Shown piece after piece: positions 38,230 through 49,592 of a DNA stretch of 64,000 nucleotides. Below the pieces are notes generated by a model, which saw only the letters and a list, made by a program, of their open reading frames with translations, was not told the origin of the DNA and searched no databases. The stretch spans positions 5,751,501 to 5,815,500 of the forward strand of contig NC_084888.1 in the NCBI RefSeq assembly GCF_958979055.1, read 5' to 3'. Position numbers and translations under genes: made by a program. Within the stretch, counting starts at the first letter, position 1; each line of letters starts with the position of its first letter. This DNA is from Alnus glutinosa (lineage: Eukaryota > Streptophyta > Magnoliopsida > Fagales > Betulaceae).

Positions 38230-39512
38230 TGTAGAGAAATATGGTGTCCAATTATTAGGAACAACCGATTCTCAAGTAGTGCAACAAAGTTACATTAGCC
38301 CAAAAACTCACAACCAAAAGTAGAAGAAAGATAAAAACTAATGCTCCGTTTGTTTCGGCGTAAAATGATTTCGGCATTTTACGGTGTTTGTAAGGACGAA
38401 AATAATGGTCAACGAAAATCATTTTCAGTTTGACCGTAAAAGCTTATTTAATTTTCGGAAAACGATTTACGGTTTTTAAAACTGTAAATCGTTTTCCGAA
38501 ATTAAACTCTTCGTCCTTACACGCACGTTTGATATCCAATTGTCAGAATTTAGCAATTGTCGGTCGTCGAAATCCAATCGGCGCCGGAGTCCGACAACAT
38601 CCGGTCGCCGGTATCCTGCCGGCGCTGGATTTTGGTCACCGACGCCGGATTCCGGCCACCAGATTCTGGCTGGAATATGGCAGGAATCCGGCCGGCTCTT
38701 GCCGGATCTGGCCAAAACGGCCGGATTCGGCCATTGATCGGGCTGGATCTAGAAGATTCTGATCGGATATGACTTGATCCGGCCATTGATCCAGCCTGAT
38801 CCGGTCAAACTTTCTCGCCGGAATCTGACAACGGCGACCGGACGTTGCCGGATTCTGGCAGCATTTGCCAAACTCTGATTTCTGCATTTTGTAATTTTTT
38901 CGTGCGAGCCAAACACCGAAAAATATTTTCGAGAAAATCATTTCTCCTGAAAATGATTTCGTCGAAATTATTTTACGAAGGAAATCATTTTACGTCAAAA
39001 CAAACAGAGCATAAATGGAAAATGTTCTTCTTATTTATGAAATAATACAATAATAGAAAAAACATGAGTTGGACAACACACTAGCACAAGATAGAAGAAG
39101 GTTTTGGTGGGATATGATGGAATGAATGACTTGGAAGCATGCCTAGGGTATATATATAAGGGTTAGGGAAGGGTTCTAGAGTATTCTCACACTTAACTAG
39201 GAAGATAAGCATGACTTTTCATGTGACCAAGGAAGAACAACGAATTTGTACATGAAATAATAATAATGTTCCTTGGTAAGGTATAAGGTTGTATTGAAAG
39301 ATGAAGTGGGCAGAATAAGGGTAGTGATGGTTAGATGACCTAGGTAGAAGATGGTAGGGTGGAAAGACTAAGAAGGAGAGAATGACATGTGTCATCCATC
39401 ATGTGCAAGTGAGTCCCCCCACATTTAAAATTACGTTAGTTCCTCACTACATCACTCAAAACAAGAAAATTAATAATTGTGGATTCTAGAAAATACACTT
39501 TAAAATTTAACA
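38230..39512 (-). repeat. 3' LTR of the Tnt1-like element, carrying a MITE
   Basis: The LTR is 610 bp once the 673 bp of MITE plus duplicated TAA are removed. A polypurine tract (reverse complement TTAAGGGGGAG) borders it at 39513-39523. Confidence 0.9.
38342..39011. mobile_element. 670-bp MITE with TAA target duplication in the left LTR
   Basis: TIRs start TGCTCCGTTTGTTT and end AAACAAACAGAGCA, flanked by TAA (38339-38341, 39012-39014); the sister LTR has one TAA here. A 3-bp TAA target duplication fits the PIF/Harbinger (Tourist) group. The interior, 38520-38870, is GC-rich and built from variants of a GCCGGATTCNGGCC-like motif. No transposase is encoded. Confidence 0.85.
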
Positions 39513-39557
39513 CTCCCCCTTAAAATGATTTTCTAGAAATGATACCAAGCTTCTCTC

Positions 39558-40670
39558 TTACGAATTCAAATGGACCTTTAGAAAGTGACTTGTGAAGATG
39601 TCAGCAATGTTGTCCTTACTTTTCACATCCAAAACTTCAATTAAACCCATTAGCACCTTTTCACGAATAAAATGATGCTCAATCTCAATATGCTTTGTCC
39701 TTGTGTGACAAACCAAATTTGTTGCGAGCTTTAAAGTACTTTGATTGTCACCATATATAATTGTTGGTTTGTGAATTGGTGAATAAATATCCTCGATCAG
39801 CAGAGGTAGCCAAACACATTCTTGTGCAGCAAGAGAAGCCGCTTTGTACTTTGCCTCAGTTGTTGAAAGAGATACCGAATCTTGTTTCTTACTACACCAA
39901 GAAATATAAGATGAACCACATGAGAAAGCATAACCGGATGTAGACTTCCGGTCATCCAAGTCACCACCCAAATCAGCATCGGAAAATCCATGTAGCTCAA
40001 AGGCACCTCCTTTCTTAAAGAAAAGGCCCATGTCAATTGTAGAATATATATACTTCAAGATACGTTTTGCCGCCTCTAAATGTGGTTTTCGTGGTGCTTG
40101 CATGTAACGACTAACAAGGCCAACCGAGAATGCAATGTCGGGTCCTGTAATAGTTAAGTAGATCAAACTTCCTACAAGAGCCCGATAAGGACGAGGATCG
40201 GGAAGAAGCTTGCCCTCTTCACGCCTTAGCTTAATGTTCGTATCAAGAGGAGTAGAGCACCACTTGCTTTGGTTCAACCCAAATCTTCCTACAAGCTTCT
40301 TTGCATAACTTTGTTGTGACACAAATATTCCACCCTTGAGAGAGCTAACTTCCAAACCAAGAAAATGACTAAGCTCTCCCAAATCTTTCATCTCAAACCA
40401 AACAGAAAGTTTAGCTCGAAGCTTTGCAATTTCTTCATTATCGTTGCCAGTAACAATCATGTCATCAAAGTACAAGAGAACAATGACATGCACCTTGCTT
40501 TGCTTCTTAACAAACGAACTAGAATCTGAGTTAGAAGCAAAATAGCCACAAAATTGTAAGTATTCGGCAATCTTACCATACCAATCTCTAGGTGCTTGCT
40601 TTAATCCATATAAGGCATTCTTTAGCTTGCATACATATTCCGGGTGCACTTGAGAAACATAACCATCAGG
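39558..40670 (-). pseudogene. Reverse transcriptase second half and RNase H (Tnt1-like element)
   Basis: Contains YGLKQAPRDWY, the active-site loop YFDDMIVTG (usually YVDD), FEMKDLGELSHFLGLEV, and RNase H with GFSDADLGGDLDDRKSTSGY, STTEAKYKAA (Glu to Lys in the usual EAEY) and YGDNQSTLKLA. It ends at 39558, just before the polypurine tract and left LTR. Confidence 0.82.
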
Positions 40671-41288
40671 CTACTCCATGTAGATATCTTTGTCAATTTC
40701 ACCATATAAAAAGGCATTTTTTACATCAAGCTGCCATAGCTCCCACTCATGATGTGCTGCCAAGGAAATGACAACTCTAACGGAAATCATCTTTGCAACC
40801 AGACTAAATGTCTCATCATAATCCTCCCCATACTTTTGAGAGAATCTGCGAGCAACCAGTCTTGCCTTGTATCTATCAACACTGCTATCTGCCTTACGTT
40901 TGATTTTGTAAACCCATTTGCAAGTGATAGGCTTCACTTCCTTAAGCTTTGGCACGAGATCCCATGTTTGATTTTTTATGAGAGCATTCATCTCATCATT
41001 CATAGCACTATCCCACTCCTTAACACCTGTGGCTTCATTAAAACAAGAAGGTTCACAATCATCAATAGAATTAGCAAGAAAACATGAGTGCATGCTCACC
41101 AAATATCCATCCTTATACCGAGTTGGCAATATGACTTTCCTCTTAGATCTCCTAAGAGGTGGTACACTTTTTACTTCCTCATCAACATGTTGTCCTTCCA
41201 GTTCATGGCAATCAACACTACTCCCCCTATTGGATTGCTCCTCCGTAGGTGAAAAAGAAGAAGAAGAAGAAGAGCTGTTTGATGGCAT
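40671..41288 (-). pseudogene. Reverse transcriptase, first half (Tnt1-like element)
   Basis: Contains the linker with a poly-Ser run, then the Copia RT start (EWDSAMNDEMNALIKNQTWD, WVYKIKRK, YKARLVARRFSQKYG) and the catalytic QLDVKNAFLYGE. It ends at TAG (40671-40673), where the family has MEQP; a C to T change of the Gln codon explains it. Same phase as the frame on either side. Confidence 0.82.
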
Positions 41289-41300
41289 AGGAGCATTAGG

Positions 41301-41739
41301 TTACAATGGTGAACTGATTTCTATATGTGGTTGATTGTGAACACTAGTGTCACCAGCAGTACTCCCAATAATAGCACATTTCGCCTTATAATATGAAGAG
41401 ACTTCATCAAATACAACATCTCGAGAAACAATAAATTTATAGGTCTCGGGATCCATGCATTTCCACCCTTGTTTTCTTTCATCATATCCAATAAAGATGC
41501 ATTTATGAGCCTTGGCATCCAATTTAGTTCTTTTTGCATCCGACACATGAACATAACAAATAGAGCCAAACACCTTGAAGTGCTTGACACTATGCTTTTC
41601 TTCAAACATTAGCTCATATGGTGATTTCATGTTTATCGGGCTAAGAGGCACCCGATTAATCACATAAGCAGCACATGCAATACCTTCCGCCCATAAGGCT
41701 TTGGGTAAGTTCTTTGCATAAAGCCAACTCTTGCAAGTC
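41301..41739 (-). pseudogene. Integrase C-terminal part of the Tnt1-like element
   Basis: Resumes with ETCKSWLYAKNLPKALWAE and continues through VINRVPLSP, PYELMF, FGSICYVHV and the GKR-like FIGYDERKQGWKC. Joined across the 5-bp duplication TCCAC it is continuous with 50891-51433. The frame ends in TAA at 41301, which is in phase with the reverse transcriptase frame. Confidence 0.8.
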
Positions 41740-41744
41740 TCCAC

Positions 41745-43007
41745 TATTCGTATTTTGGCCTTATTCTGTGTTTGGACAAAATCACTTATGTGTAATAATG
41801 CGGCAAACAGGGATTCCACTTTAAAGAGTGAAGTAAGAAGAATTACAAAGTTCTCTGTCAGCCGTCTGGACGATGTGTCATCCCGTCCGGACGCCCATCT
41901 GTCTACTGTTCCATCCGTCCAGACGACGTGTCACTCCGTCCGGACATCAGACAGACAAGCATCACCTGCCCGGACGACGTGCTTATTCCGTCCGGACACC
42001 TACTTCGTATCGAAAAGCTTCTGTGCAAACTTGCTCCGTCCGGACGTTTCAGCAGCACGTCCGGACGCCTATCGGTTCTCGAACGGATCACTGATTCTTT
42101 CCAAGTTTCAAGAAAGGGAAGATATCTCAATCGTCCGGACGATGTGGCATACCGTTCGGACGCGTATCTCCATAAGGCAAGAATCGCAGTTCAAAATGAA
42201 CCGTCTGAACATCTGACAGCTGTGGTCTAGACGCTGATGCATCGTATATGGTAACTGTCGATTCAACTTCAACCGTCCGGACGTCTCTCCCTCATGGTCC
42301 GGACGCATGCGCATCAGATATGGAAATTGCGTGTTGAAGTTTAGCCGTCCGGACACTCCTGCCCCATGGTCCGGACGCGCGAAGCCTGTTATGAAAATTA
42401 CTTCCAGCAGACGTGCGTCCGTCCGGACGATCGAGCCATCCCGTCCGGACGATGTTCTTATACAGGAAAGATTTCTCCGCAAAAATCTCGAAAAATCCTG
42501 TCGCACAATTGTCCGTCCGGAAAGCCATGGTCCACCGTTCGGACGGCTCCCAAGCAAAATTTGCCTGACGTCCATTAGAGCTTAGAGCTGCAAGAATTCG
42601 ATGTGAATTCCATTAGAGCTCAGAGACGTGATATCTCCTCCGAAGCCATTTTTCAAGTGTACTGTGCTGCAAACCGAAGTCTATCTTAGAGGTCGGCTCT
42701 AAGGTAAGGATCCATTGAAGACCCCTTCAAGTAGGTGAACCTGGTTAGGAAGCGTTCGTGTTGGGTTACACATCAGAGATCAAGGTACGACCACTGCATC
42801 GGTACATGTGAGTGTTACTGTCTTGTATCTAGCTTTGTCTTCTGAATAGTGGAATTCCTGGGTTTGGCTGCCCCGGAGTGGTTTTTCTCTTAACTAAGTT
42901 TCCATTTCGTCAACAAAAATATCTGTGTCATTTACTTTCGGCTGTGCTTTAATTTTTGTTGACACTTATGCACACACTTTACTTTTAGAAGTCATTTCAA
43001 TTTTACA
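41745..43007 (+). repeat. 5' LTR of the gag-only element
   Basis: Ends TTTTACA just before the primer site. It carries about a dozen GTCCGGAC-type palindromes. Compared with the 3' LTR it has a deletion around 42560 that removes the TATA box (CTATAAATAG) and surroundings, so this LTR has probably lost its promoter. Confidence 0.88.
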
Positions 43008-43009
43008 AT

Positions 43010-43021
43010 TGGTATCAGAGC
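43010..43021 (+). promoter_or_regulatory. Primer binding site (initiator tRNA-Met) of the gag-only element
   Basis: TGGTATCAGAGC, two bases inside the 5' LTR. Confidence 0.9.
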
Positions 43022-43083
43022 TTGGTACACTCTGAGAAGATTAATTTCTTGAGTGTTTTTAATATTTGACTTCTATCTTTATT

Positions 43084-44730
43084 ATGTCTCAAACTCTTAA
43101 TTATGTTCCTGCCTTCGATGGCTCGAACTATGGCTATTGGAAGGCACGTATGCGTTTCTTTTTGAAATCTATTGACTGTTGGGGTATTGTTGAGACTGGT
43201 TGGACTAAACCAGAGGATACAACACCTGAACTAGTCCCTCAAAAGAACGCTCGTCTTTCAAATGACAAAGCCCTCCATACTCTATGCCAAACACTTTCTC
43301 CATCTGAATTCGCCAAAATTTCAAATTGCGAATCAGCCAAAGTAGCATGGCAAATTTTGGAAACAACATATGAAGGCACAAAACTTGTAAAATCTGCCAA
43401 ACTTCAGATGTTGATTTCAAAATTTGAAGAAATTAAGATGTTAGAGGAAGAGACATTTGGAGAGTTTTACTCCAAAATAAGTGACCTAAGGAACTCCATG
43501 GTGAGTCTTGGGAAACCTATCTCGGATGTAAAACTCATCCGAAAAATTCTCAGATCTTTGCCCGAGCGTTTCAGGATTAAGGTAACGACTATTGAGGAAA
43601 GCAAGGATCTTGAAGAAATGAAGATTGAAGAGGTGGTTGGATCTCTTCAAACATACGAGCTGTCTTTGCCCTCGATCAAGAAATTAAAGACCATTGCTCT
43701 TAAGGCTTCCAAGAAGAAGGTAGAAGCCTCCTCTGAAGAAGAATTTGAGGATGAAGAAAAGGTTGTGGCGATGCTTGCCAAAAATTTCAGAAGACTAATA
43801 AAAGATGATCGGCTCAAGAAGAAGTTTTCTGAAAAAGCCAAGAAACCTCTCAGAGAAGCTGAACCAGAGGATGAAAAAGATCCCAGAGGACCCCGATGTT
43901 TTGAATGCTCAGGCTATGGGCATATCCGGGCCGATTGCGGGAATCTCAAGAAGGGCAAGGGGAAGGCTTACAATGTGACTCTTAGTGATGAGTCCGAAGA
44001 AGATGCTCCAGAGTCTGACAAATTTCTGGCTTTTGTGGCCCCTTATATTGAAGAAGAAGACTCTTATTATTCGGAGCATAGTGAGAATGAGGTAGAGCTC
44101 AAGGAAGCATACAAAACTCTCTACAAAGAGTTTGAGAAGCTGAGGGAAGGCCGAAAGCAGCAAGTTAATGATCTGAACAGTCTGCATACTGAGAAGAGCT
44201 CACTGCTGCTCAATATACATGAGCTCGAGGAAAAGCTACTTGAGACACAGCTCCAGCTAGAAAGAGTCACTGATGAGAAGTTGACTCGTATGCTGTCCAT
44301 CCAGAAGAGCCCACATGACAAGACTGGTCTCGGGTATGCAGCTTCCTCTTCTGATATTCCTTCTTCCTCAAAGACTGTGTTTGTGCCTCCTACAGTCCCA
44401 GAGCTTCCTCCAGTTATTAAAGATAAACAGAAGGAAAAGGTCAACGATGATGTTCCAGGCACTCAGCAGCCTCATTCCATCAGAAGACCTCCTGTTTGCC
44501 ATCACTGCGGTCTCAGTGGGCATATATGGCCTCAGTGCTCCCTCTTGAAAGCACAAAAGGCCAAAGCCAAGAAAGAAGTGTCTAGACAAGCTCAGTATGG
44601 CACTGTACCTGCAACTCAGCATCAGACTCCTTGGCATCAGGCATCATATCAAGCACCATGGGGACAAGCACCAAGACGTCAGTTCCAAGCCCCTTGGTTT
44701 CATGCTCCTCAACGTCAGCGTCCTCAATAA
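43084..44730 (+). CDS. Copia-type Gag with two zinc knuckles
   Basis: Nucleocapsid/capsid polyprotein of the nested element, about 548 residues from the ATG at 43084; an in-frame start further upstream (43066) would not be an ATG. The N-terminal domain is the plant Copia Gag (FDGSNYGYWKARMRFFL, then DCWGIVE, KLQMLISKFEE, DLRNSM). The first zinc knuckle is CFECSGYGHIRADC, followed by an acidic coiled-coil region (EVELKEAYKTLYKEFEKLRE). The second is CHHCGLSGHIWPQC, followed by a Gln/Trp/Pro-rich tail. The frame is fully open, unlike all pol frames of the host element, so selection may have kept Gag alone. It ends at TAA without leading into protease. Confidence 0.88.
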   Translation: MSQTLNYVPAFDGSNYGYWKARMRFFLKSIDCWGIVETGWTKPEDTTPELVPQKNARLSNDKALHTLCQTLSPSEFAKISNCESAKVAWQILETTYEGTKLVKSAKLQMLISKFEEIKMLEEETFGEFYSKISDLRNSMVSLGKPISDVKLIRKILRSLPERFRIKVTTIEESKDLEEMKIEEVVGSLQTYELSLPSIKKLKTIALKASKKKVEASSEEEFEDEEKVVAMLAKNFRRLIKDDRLKKKFSEKAKKPLREAEPEDEKDPRGPRCFECSGYGHIRADCGNLKKGKGKAYNVTLSDESEEDAPESDKFLAFVAPYIEEEDSYYSEHSENEVELKEAYKTLYKEFEKLREGRKQQVNDLNSLHTEKSSLLLNIHELEEKLLETQLQLERVTDEKLTRMLSIQKSPHDKTGLGYAASSSDIPSSSKTVFVPPTVPELPPVIKDKQKEKVNDDVPGTQQPHSIRRPPVCHHCGLSGHIWPQCSLLKAQKAKAKKEVSRQAQYGTVPATQHQTPWHQASYQAPWGQAPRRQFQAPWFHAPQRQRPQ

Positions 44731-46120
44731 CGGTTTGTACCAGCAAATCAAAGTGTCACTTACAAGAGCAAACCTAGGAAATTGAGAAGGCCTCAAGAGC
44801 AATACTCCGGTGAGCCTCATGTTTGGAAGCAAAACATGATGGAGTGGATGATGCAGTCTTGTCAGCAACCACCTACTGGAAGGTAAACTTGGGCTGAGAA
44901 GGACAGTTACCCTAGGAGGGGGAACCGACGCACCTAGCAGGTTCGGGTGTTCATGCCTAGGATTCTATTCCTAATCCTATGGCATCAGGTTTGATTGCTC
45001 ATTGTATTTTTTATATTTTTCTAGGAACAAGTTATGTTTGCCCCCTTGTGTTTTCTTGAGAAAACTTTGCAGGTATTTTTGGGGAAGACAGAAAAAGCAG
45101 GTCGGGCGACTGTTTTTCTGTAATGGCATCATTGAGCGGACACAGGTTTGATCGTGCCTTAGCATATGATGTTTTTTTTTTCCTATTGCTTGTTGTTTTT
45201 TTTTTGTTTTTTTTTTTAATAATAAAAAATAAAAAAAAATAAAAAAAATAAAAAAAAAATTTGGGGAAAATTTGCAGGATCTTTTTCTCTTGGCTTATTA
45301 GATATTGCATGCATTCTTGCCTGATATCTCAATTCGGTTTACATTGATTAAATATGCTTAGATATAATTGAGAGTTTTGACTATATTGGCCAAGTGTTTT
45401 TTCTGTTTATGCAAAAGTAGGATAGCTTCTTTCTTCATGCGATGAAAAAGTGCACTATCCCGGACTCCCCTAAAGGTACATCTTTCCTTCTCTGACTCTT
45501 TGCTTTTGGAAATTTTGGATAAGAGAAGAAGCCCTTGATAAGATGGCCAAATTGACCACAGGCTAGTTGAACCTAGCATCTATAAACTCTGGCACTCCCT
45601 ATAGATTGCAGTACCATAAGATTCGAGCGGTAATTCTTAAAACGTTTTGTGCTTTAAATCTGTTTAATCACTGCTTATGTACTTAAAATTACCTTGCCCT
45701 CTATGAGCAAGTAAAATTTTATCTTGTCCTATATGGTACAAGTAAAACAAAATATGTGCTGCATCTTAGGGGGAGTGTATCAGATGAGGATGTCTAGGCC
45801 CTAGCAAGTTAAAAGGTTTGACTTTTGGCTAATGTCTAGAAAATCTAGTTGCTATTTGTCATGTCTTGGAAAGTCTTACCTAGTGGGAAAAGAGTCTCCA
45901 CACACACATGCATTGCTTGAGTTGAGGTGCCTATTTGATTTTTATATGATCAAGAAAAATTATTTGTGCCAATTGAAATCTAAACTTCCTTTTATATCTC
46001 TGTTTATTTTTTAGATGCGTTCTGATTGTGTTATCAGTTGATTATGTATGCGTATTCTGACACTGACTTGAGAAAATTTGATCTCTGTAAATTTTTTTTT
46101 CTTCAGTTTTTCTGGTGTTT
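44731..46120 (+). other. Internal non-coding region of the gag-only element
   Basis: Short Gag-like tail in another phase (to about 44886), a 'cctaggagggggaacc' stretch, homopolymer-rich DNA (45170-45260) and a second purine-rich 'ttagggggagtg' at 45769-45780. No pol motif is found in any frame. Confidence 0.5.
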
Positions 46121-46420
46121 CAATGTGGAGCGTCCGAACGATATTCCTTGGAGTCCGGACGGGTGTAGCATGGTAGTCCGGACGGTATTCTCTGGAAGTC
46201 CGGACATGTGCAGTGCCTCGTCGTCCGGACAGGTCTTGTTGTACGTCCGGACTCACGTGCAATGTCACCATCGTTCGGACGGGTAATTTATCTCGTCCGG
46301 ACGAGCATGACCGTTACGCACGTTCCCGAGCCCCACGAGTCCGAACGTCTGGAAAATTCTGTCCTGACGGGTCACCCACAGAGGCTATAAATTGCCTAGA
46401 ATCGATCATTCTCTCCCTCA
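46120..46420 (+). promoter_or_regulatory. Internal promoter-like region with GTCCGGAC palindromes and TATA
   Basis: About eight to ten copies or near-copies of GTCCGGAC (for example near 46155, 46178, 46200, 46228, 46245, 46297) are followed by CTATAAATTG at about 46384 and a pyrimidine-rich leader. This arrangement, palindromes then TATA, is the same as in the LTR. A plausible transcript would run to the second gene at 48168 after an intron ending TTTTGCAG (48162). Confidence 0.5.
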
Positions 46421-46538
46421 TACCCCACCAAATCCACCTTTTGGCTTTTTGTGAGTAATTTTCTTTGGTGTTTTTGGAGTAATATCATCCCTTAGTGTCT
46501 CTTTGCATTCTCAATCACTCTTCAGGTATTTTTCTTGT

Positions 46539-47925
46539 TGAAAAATTGAAATGACTTCTAAAAGTAAAGTGTGTGCATAAATGTCAACAAAAATTAAAGT
46601 ACAGCGGAAAGTAAATGACACACAGATTTTTGTTGACGAAGTGGAAACTCAGTTAAGAGAAAAACCACTCTAGGGCAACCAAACCCAGGAATTCCACTAT
46701 TCAGAAGACAAAGCTAGATACAAGATAGTAACACTCACATGTACCGATGCAGTGGTCGTACCTTAATCTCTGACGTGTAACCCAACACGAACGCTTCCCA
46801 ACCAGGTTCACCTACCTGAAGGGATCTTTAATAAAACTCCTTACCTTAGAGCCGACCTCTAAGATAGACTTCGGTTTACAGCACAACACACTTGAAAAAC
46901 GGCTTCAGAAGAGATATCACGTCTATGAGCTCTAATGGAATTTACACCGAATTCTTGCAGCTTTAAGTGCCTAAAGGCCCCTATTTATAGGCTGGGGGTT
47001 AGAATAGGTGTCAGGCAAAATAAGCCTGTGAACCGTCTGGACGGTGGACCATGACCGTCCGGACGGACAACTGTGCGACAGGATTTTCCGAAATTTTCGC
47101 GAAGATATCTTTCCTGTATAAGAACATCGTCCGGACGGGATGGCTCGATTGTCCGGACGAACGCACGTCCACTGCAAGTAATTTCCATAACAGGTTTCGC
47201 GCGTCCGGACCAAGGGGCAGGAGTGTCCGGACGGCTAAACTTCAACACGCAATTTCCATATCTGATACGCGTGCGTCCGGACCATAAGGGGGAGACGTCC
47301 GGGCGGTTGAAGTCGAATCGTCATTTACCATATACGATGCACCAGCGTTCGGACCACAGCTGTTAGATGTCCGGACGGTTCATTTTGAACTGCAATTCTT
47401 GCCTTACGGAGATACGCGTCCGGACGGGATACCACATCGTCCGGACGGTTGATTGATCTTCCCTTTCTTGAACTTGGAAAGAATCAGTGAACCGTTTGAG
47501 AACTGATAGGCGTCCGGACGTGCTGCTGAAACGTCCGGACGAAGCAAGCTGGCACAGAAGCTTCTCGATACGATGTAGGTGTCCGAACGAAAGAAACACA
47601 TAGTCCAGACAGATGATGCTTGTCTGTCTGACGTCCGGACGGAAAGAGACGTCGTCCGGACGGATGGAACAGTAGACAGATGGGCGTCCGGACGGGATGA
47701 CACATCGTCCGGACGGATGTTGCTGACTGATGAGCGTCCGGACGGAATACCACGTCGTCCGGACGGCTGACAGGGAACCGAAATAAATCCTTGAAAACTT
47801 CACAGAATCTTCTCGAAGAACATAGCTGAAAGTAGACTCTGGATAAAGCAGCATCCCTGTGAAAGCAGCAACATTACATAGAAGTGATTTTGTCCAACAG
47901 AATGCAGCCAACACAAAAACTAACA
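46539..47925 (-). mobile_element. Inverted solo LTR of the same family
   Basis: Reverse complement of the gag-only element's LTR (ends TGAAAAATTG... and ...ACTAACA as written on the plus strand), 1387 bp. It is flanked by a perfect 5-bp duplication CTTGT (46534-46538, 47926-47930). There is no internal region, so LTR-LTR recombination has removed it. It keeps the TATA (CTATTTATAG on plus, about 46981) and about 20 GTCCGGAC-type palindromes, more than its host LTRs. It interrupts the transcript proposed for the second gene. Confidence 0.92.
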
Positions 47926-48167
47926 CTTGTACTATTCTTTTCAGTTCTTACACTGTTAGAATTTCTATATTTGATTAGAAGTGTTATTAAGAGTTTGAGA
48001 TGCTTATATCATGTTGGGATTATTTGTAGGACTGTGATAATTTGTGTCTGAATTTATGATAGTCATCTTACTGCTGTTATTCTGCCAAAATTTTTGCTAA
48101 CCTAACAAGATTTTTTTTGGGATTATTTTTTTTGGAATATTCTTGTTGGTTTTCTTTTTGCAGAATC

Positions 48168-49320
48168 ATGTCTGCCATCAGTTCCCAGCGCCGGGTCCGT
48201 CAGTAGACAAAAGCAAAACAGAATGAAATACAAGCGAAGATTATGGACCGGACTGTCATTGCTAAACGGAACGTGGCCCGTGTAGATATCATGGTGCCTC
48301 CGCTGAACAGTATCCATAAGACTATCCAGCATTATTAGTGGACCTACCTCTATACATGTGCCTGCATCGTCCTCAGTCCTCACTAGGCTGGTCCGACTCT
48401 TTTATGCAAACTTGGAGGTTGCTCAGGATGATGAGCGTGGGACGATACTGTAGTCCACTGTTGACGGACACATAATCACTGTTGATCCCCAGATCATCAG
48501 CCAGTTTATCAAGGTACTTGTTCTCGATCTACCTGCCAGTCCATTCAACGAGGTGGTGCTTCCTCCCTCTATGGATGAGCTCCGAGAGTTTTTCCATGCT
48601 GCTCCACAAGGTGAGGAGCATCAGACCTCCATCAAGATTGGTGCTCTAGGTCAAGCTCATTGTATGTTGGCCAAAATTATTTTGCACAATCTGTGGCCGG
48701 TTACCAGGCGTAGTAATCTGATATTGAAGAAGGCCCAGTTTGTCTATGCTGTTCACTTTCGCCTTCTTTTCTGTCTCTGCAAGCATATTCTGGGAGTCAT
48801 GCTCGAGGCTCGTGATGAGGGCACTGCCGGTTTTCCTTTTGGCTGCCTCATTACTCGGATCATCCTGCAGTCTAGTATCAATGTAAATGGAGAGCCTAGG
48901 ATGAAGATGCAACAGCCCCTCAGCAAACAGACTTTGCTGAAGTCAAATGCGCAGCTACGGAGAGAGGAGTCTGATGAGGATATACATGCTGCGATGCATG
49001 TTGGTTTTCCAGACGTAGCTTCATCCTCTCACACTGTCCCGCCATCTGAGCCGGAGGTAAATTTTTCTCAGATTATGGAGGCTTTTGCTACTCTTTAGGG
49101 GGGGATGAGCAATATGCAGGTATCGATGTCTTCCATGCAGCAGTCCGTGTCCTCCATGCAGCTGGAAATGCGGTCCATCAGCAAGAGGGTGGAGCAGACC
49201 CACTTGGACCTTCAAGAGTGTCTCTAAGTCCATCATCCAGAGAGCAGTGATGATGAGGCTGCTGCACCAAAGGCTGCCCATCGGACTCCCGGAGCTACAC
49301 CTATGGCAGAGGATGTTTGA
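48168..49320 (+). pseudogene. Degraded second gene, putative plant transposon protein (PF20167-like)
   Basis: Starts at an ATG (48168) right after an acceptor and hits TAG within 13 codons. The best-preserved frame is 48420-49098, with motifs such as LAKIILHNLWPV, AQFVYAVHFRLLFCL and FPFGCLITRIIL, typical of the domain Pfam calls a putative plant transposon protein. After a stop at 49098 the frame continues with a coiled coil of repeated MQ/SMQ units. These genes are commonly found in the 3' part of large plant retrotransposons; their function is unknown. Confidence 0.6.
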
Positions 49321-49592
49321 TTCCCTCGTGTCTATTTGTTGACTTTTTATTTTGTTTTGTTATTCTGAGACAATTTGTTGTTTATTATAACTGTTGAACT
49401 TATATTACCTGTTTCCCGGGTCCTTCTGAGACTGTTAAGGGGAGTAGTTTTTATTTCAGTTGGTTGTTTTATTACTTTATTTACCCTTTGTCCCTTTGTG
49501 ACAAAAAGGGGGAGTAATTTTTATTTTGGACCAGGAATGTATTTCCAAACCGGTCAAGTGATTTTTGTCCCAGAATGGCCAAAGGGGGAGTT

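Noticed and set aside
41860..42560. Regularly spaced short palindromes resembling a CRISPR-like array
   Set aside because: The motif is only 8-11 bp, spacing is irregular, the host is a plant, and the array lies in the U3 part of retrotransposon LTRs.
41731..42585. Several open frames of 70-160 residues on both strands through the LTR
   Set aside because: The repeated palindrome avoids stop codons and so produces frames in all six phases; they recur in every LTR copy and match no protein.
48553..49098. Host gene of unknown function
   Set aside because: It lies within the exact boundaries of the gag-only element and carries motifs typical of transposon-associated plant proteins, with stops upstream and downstream.
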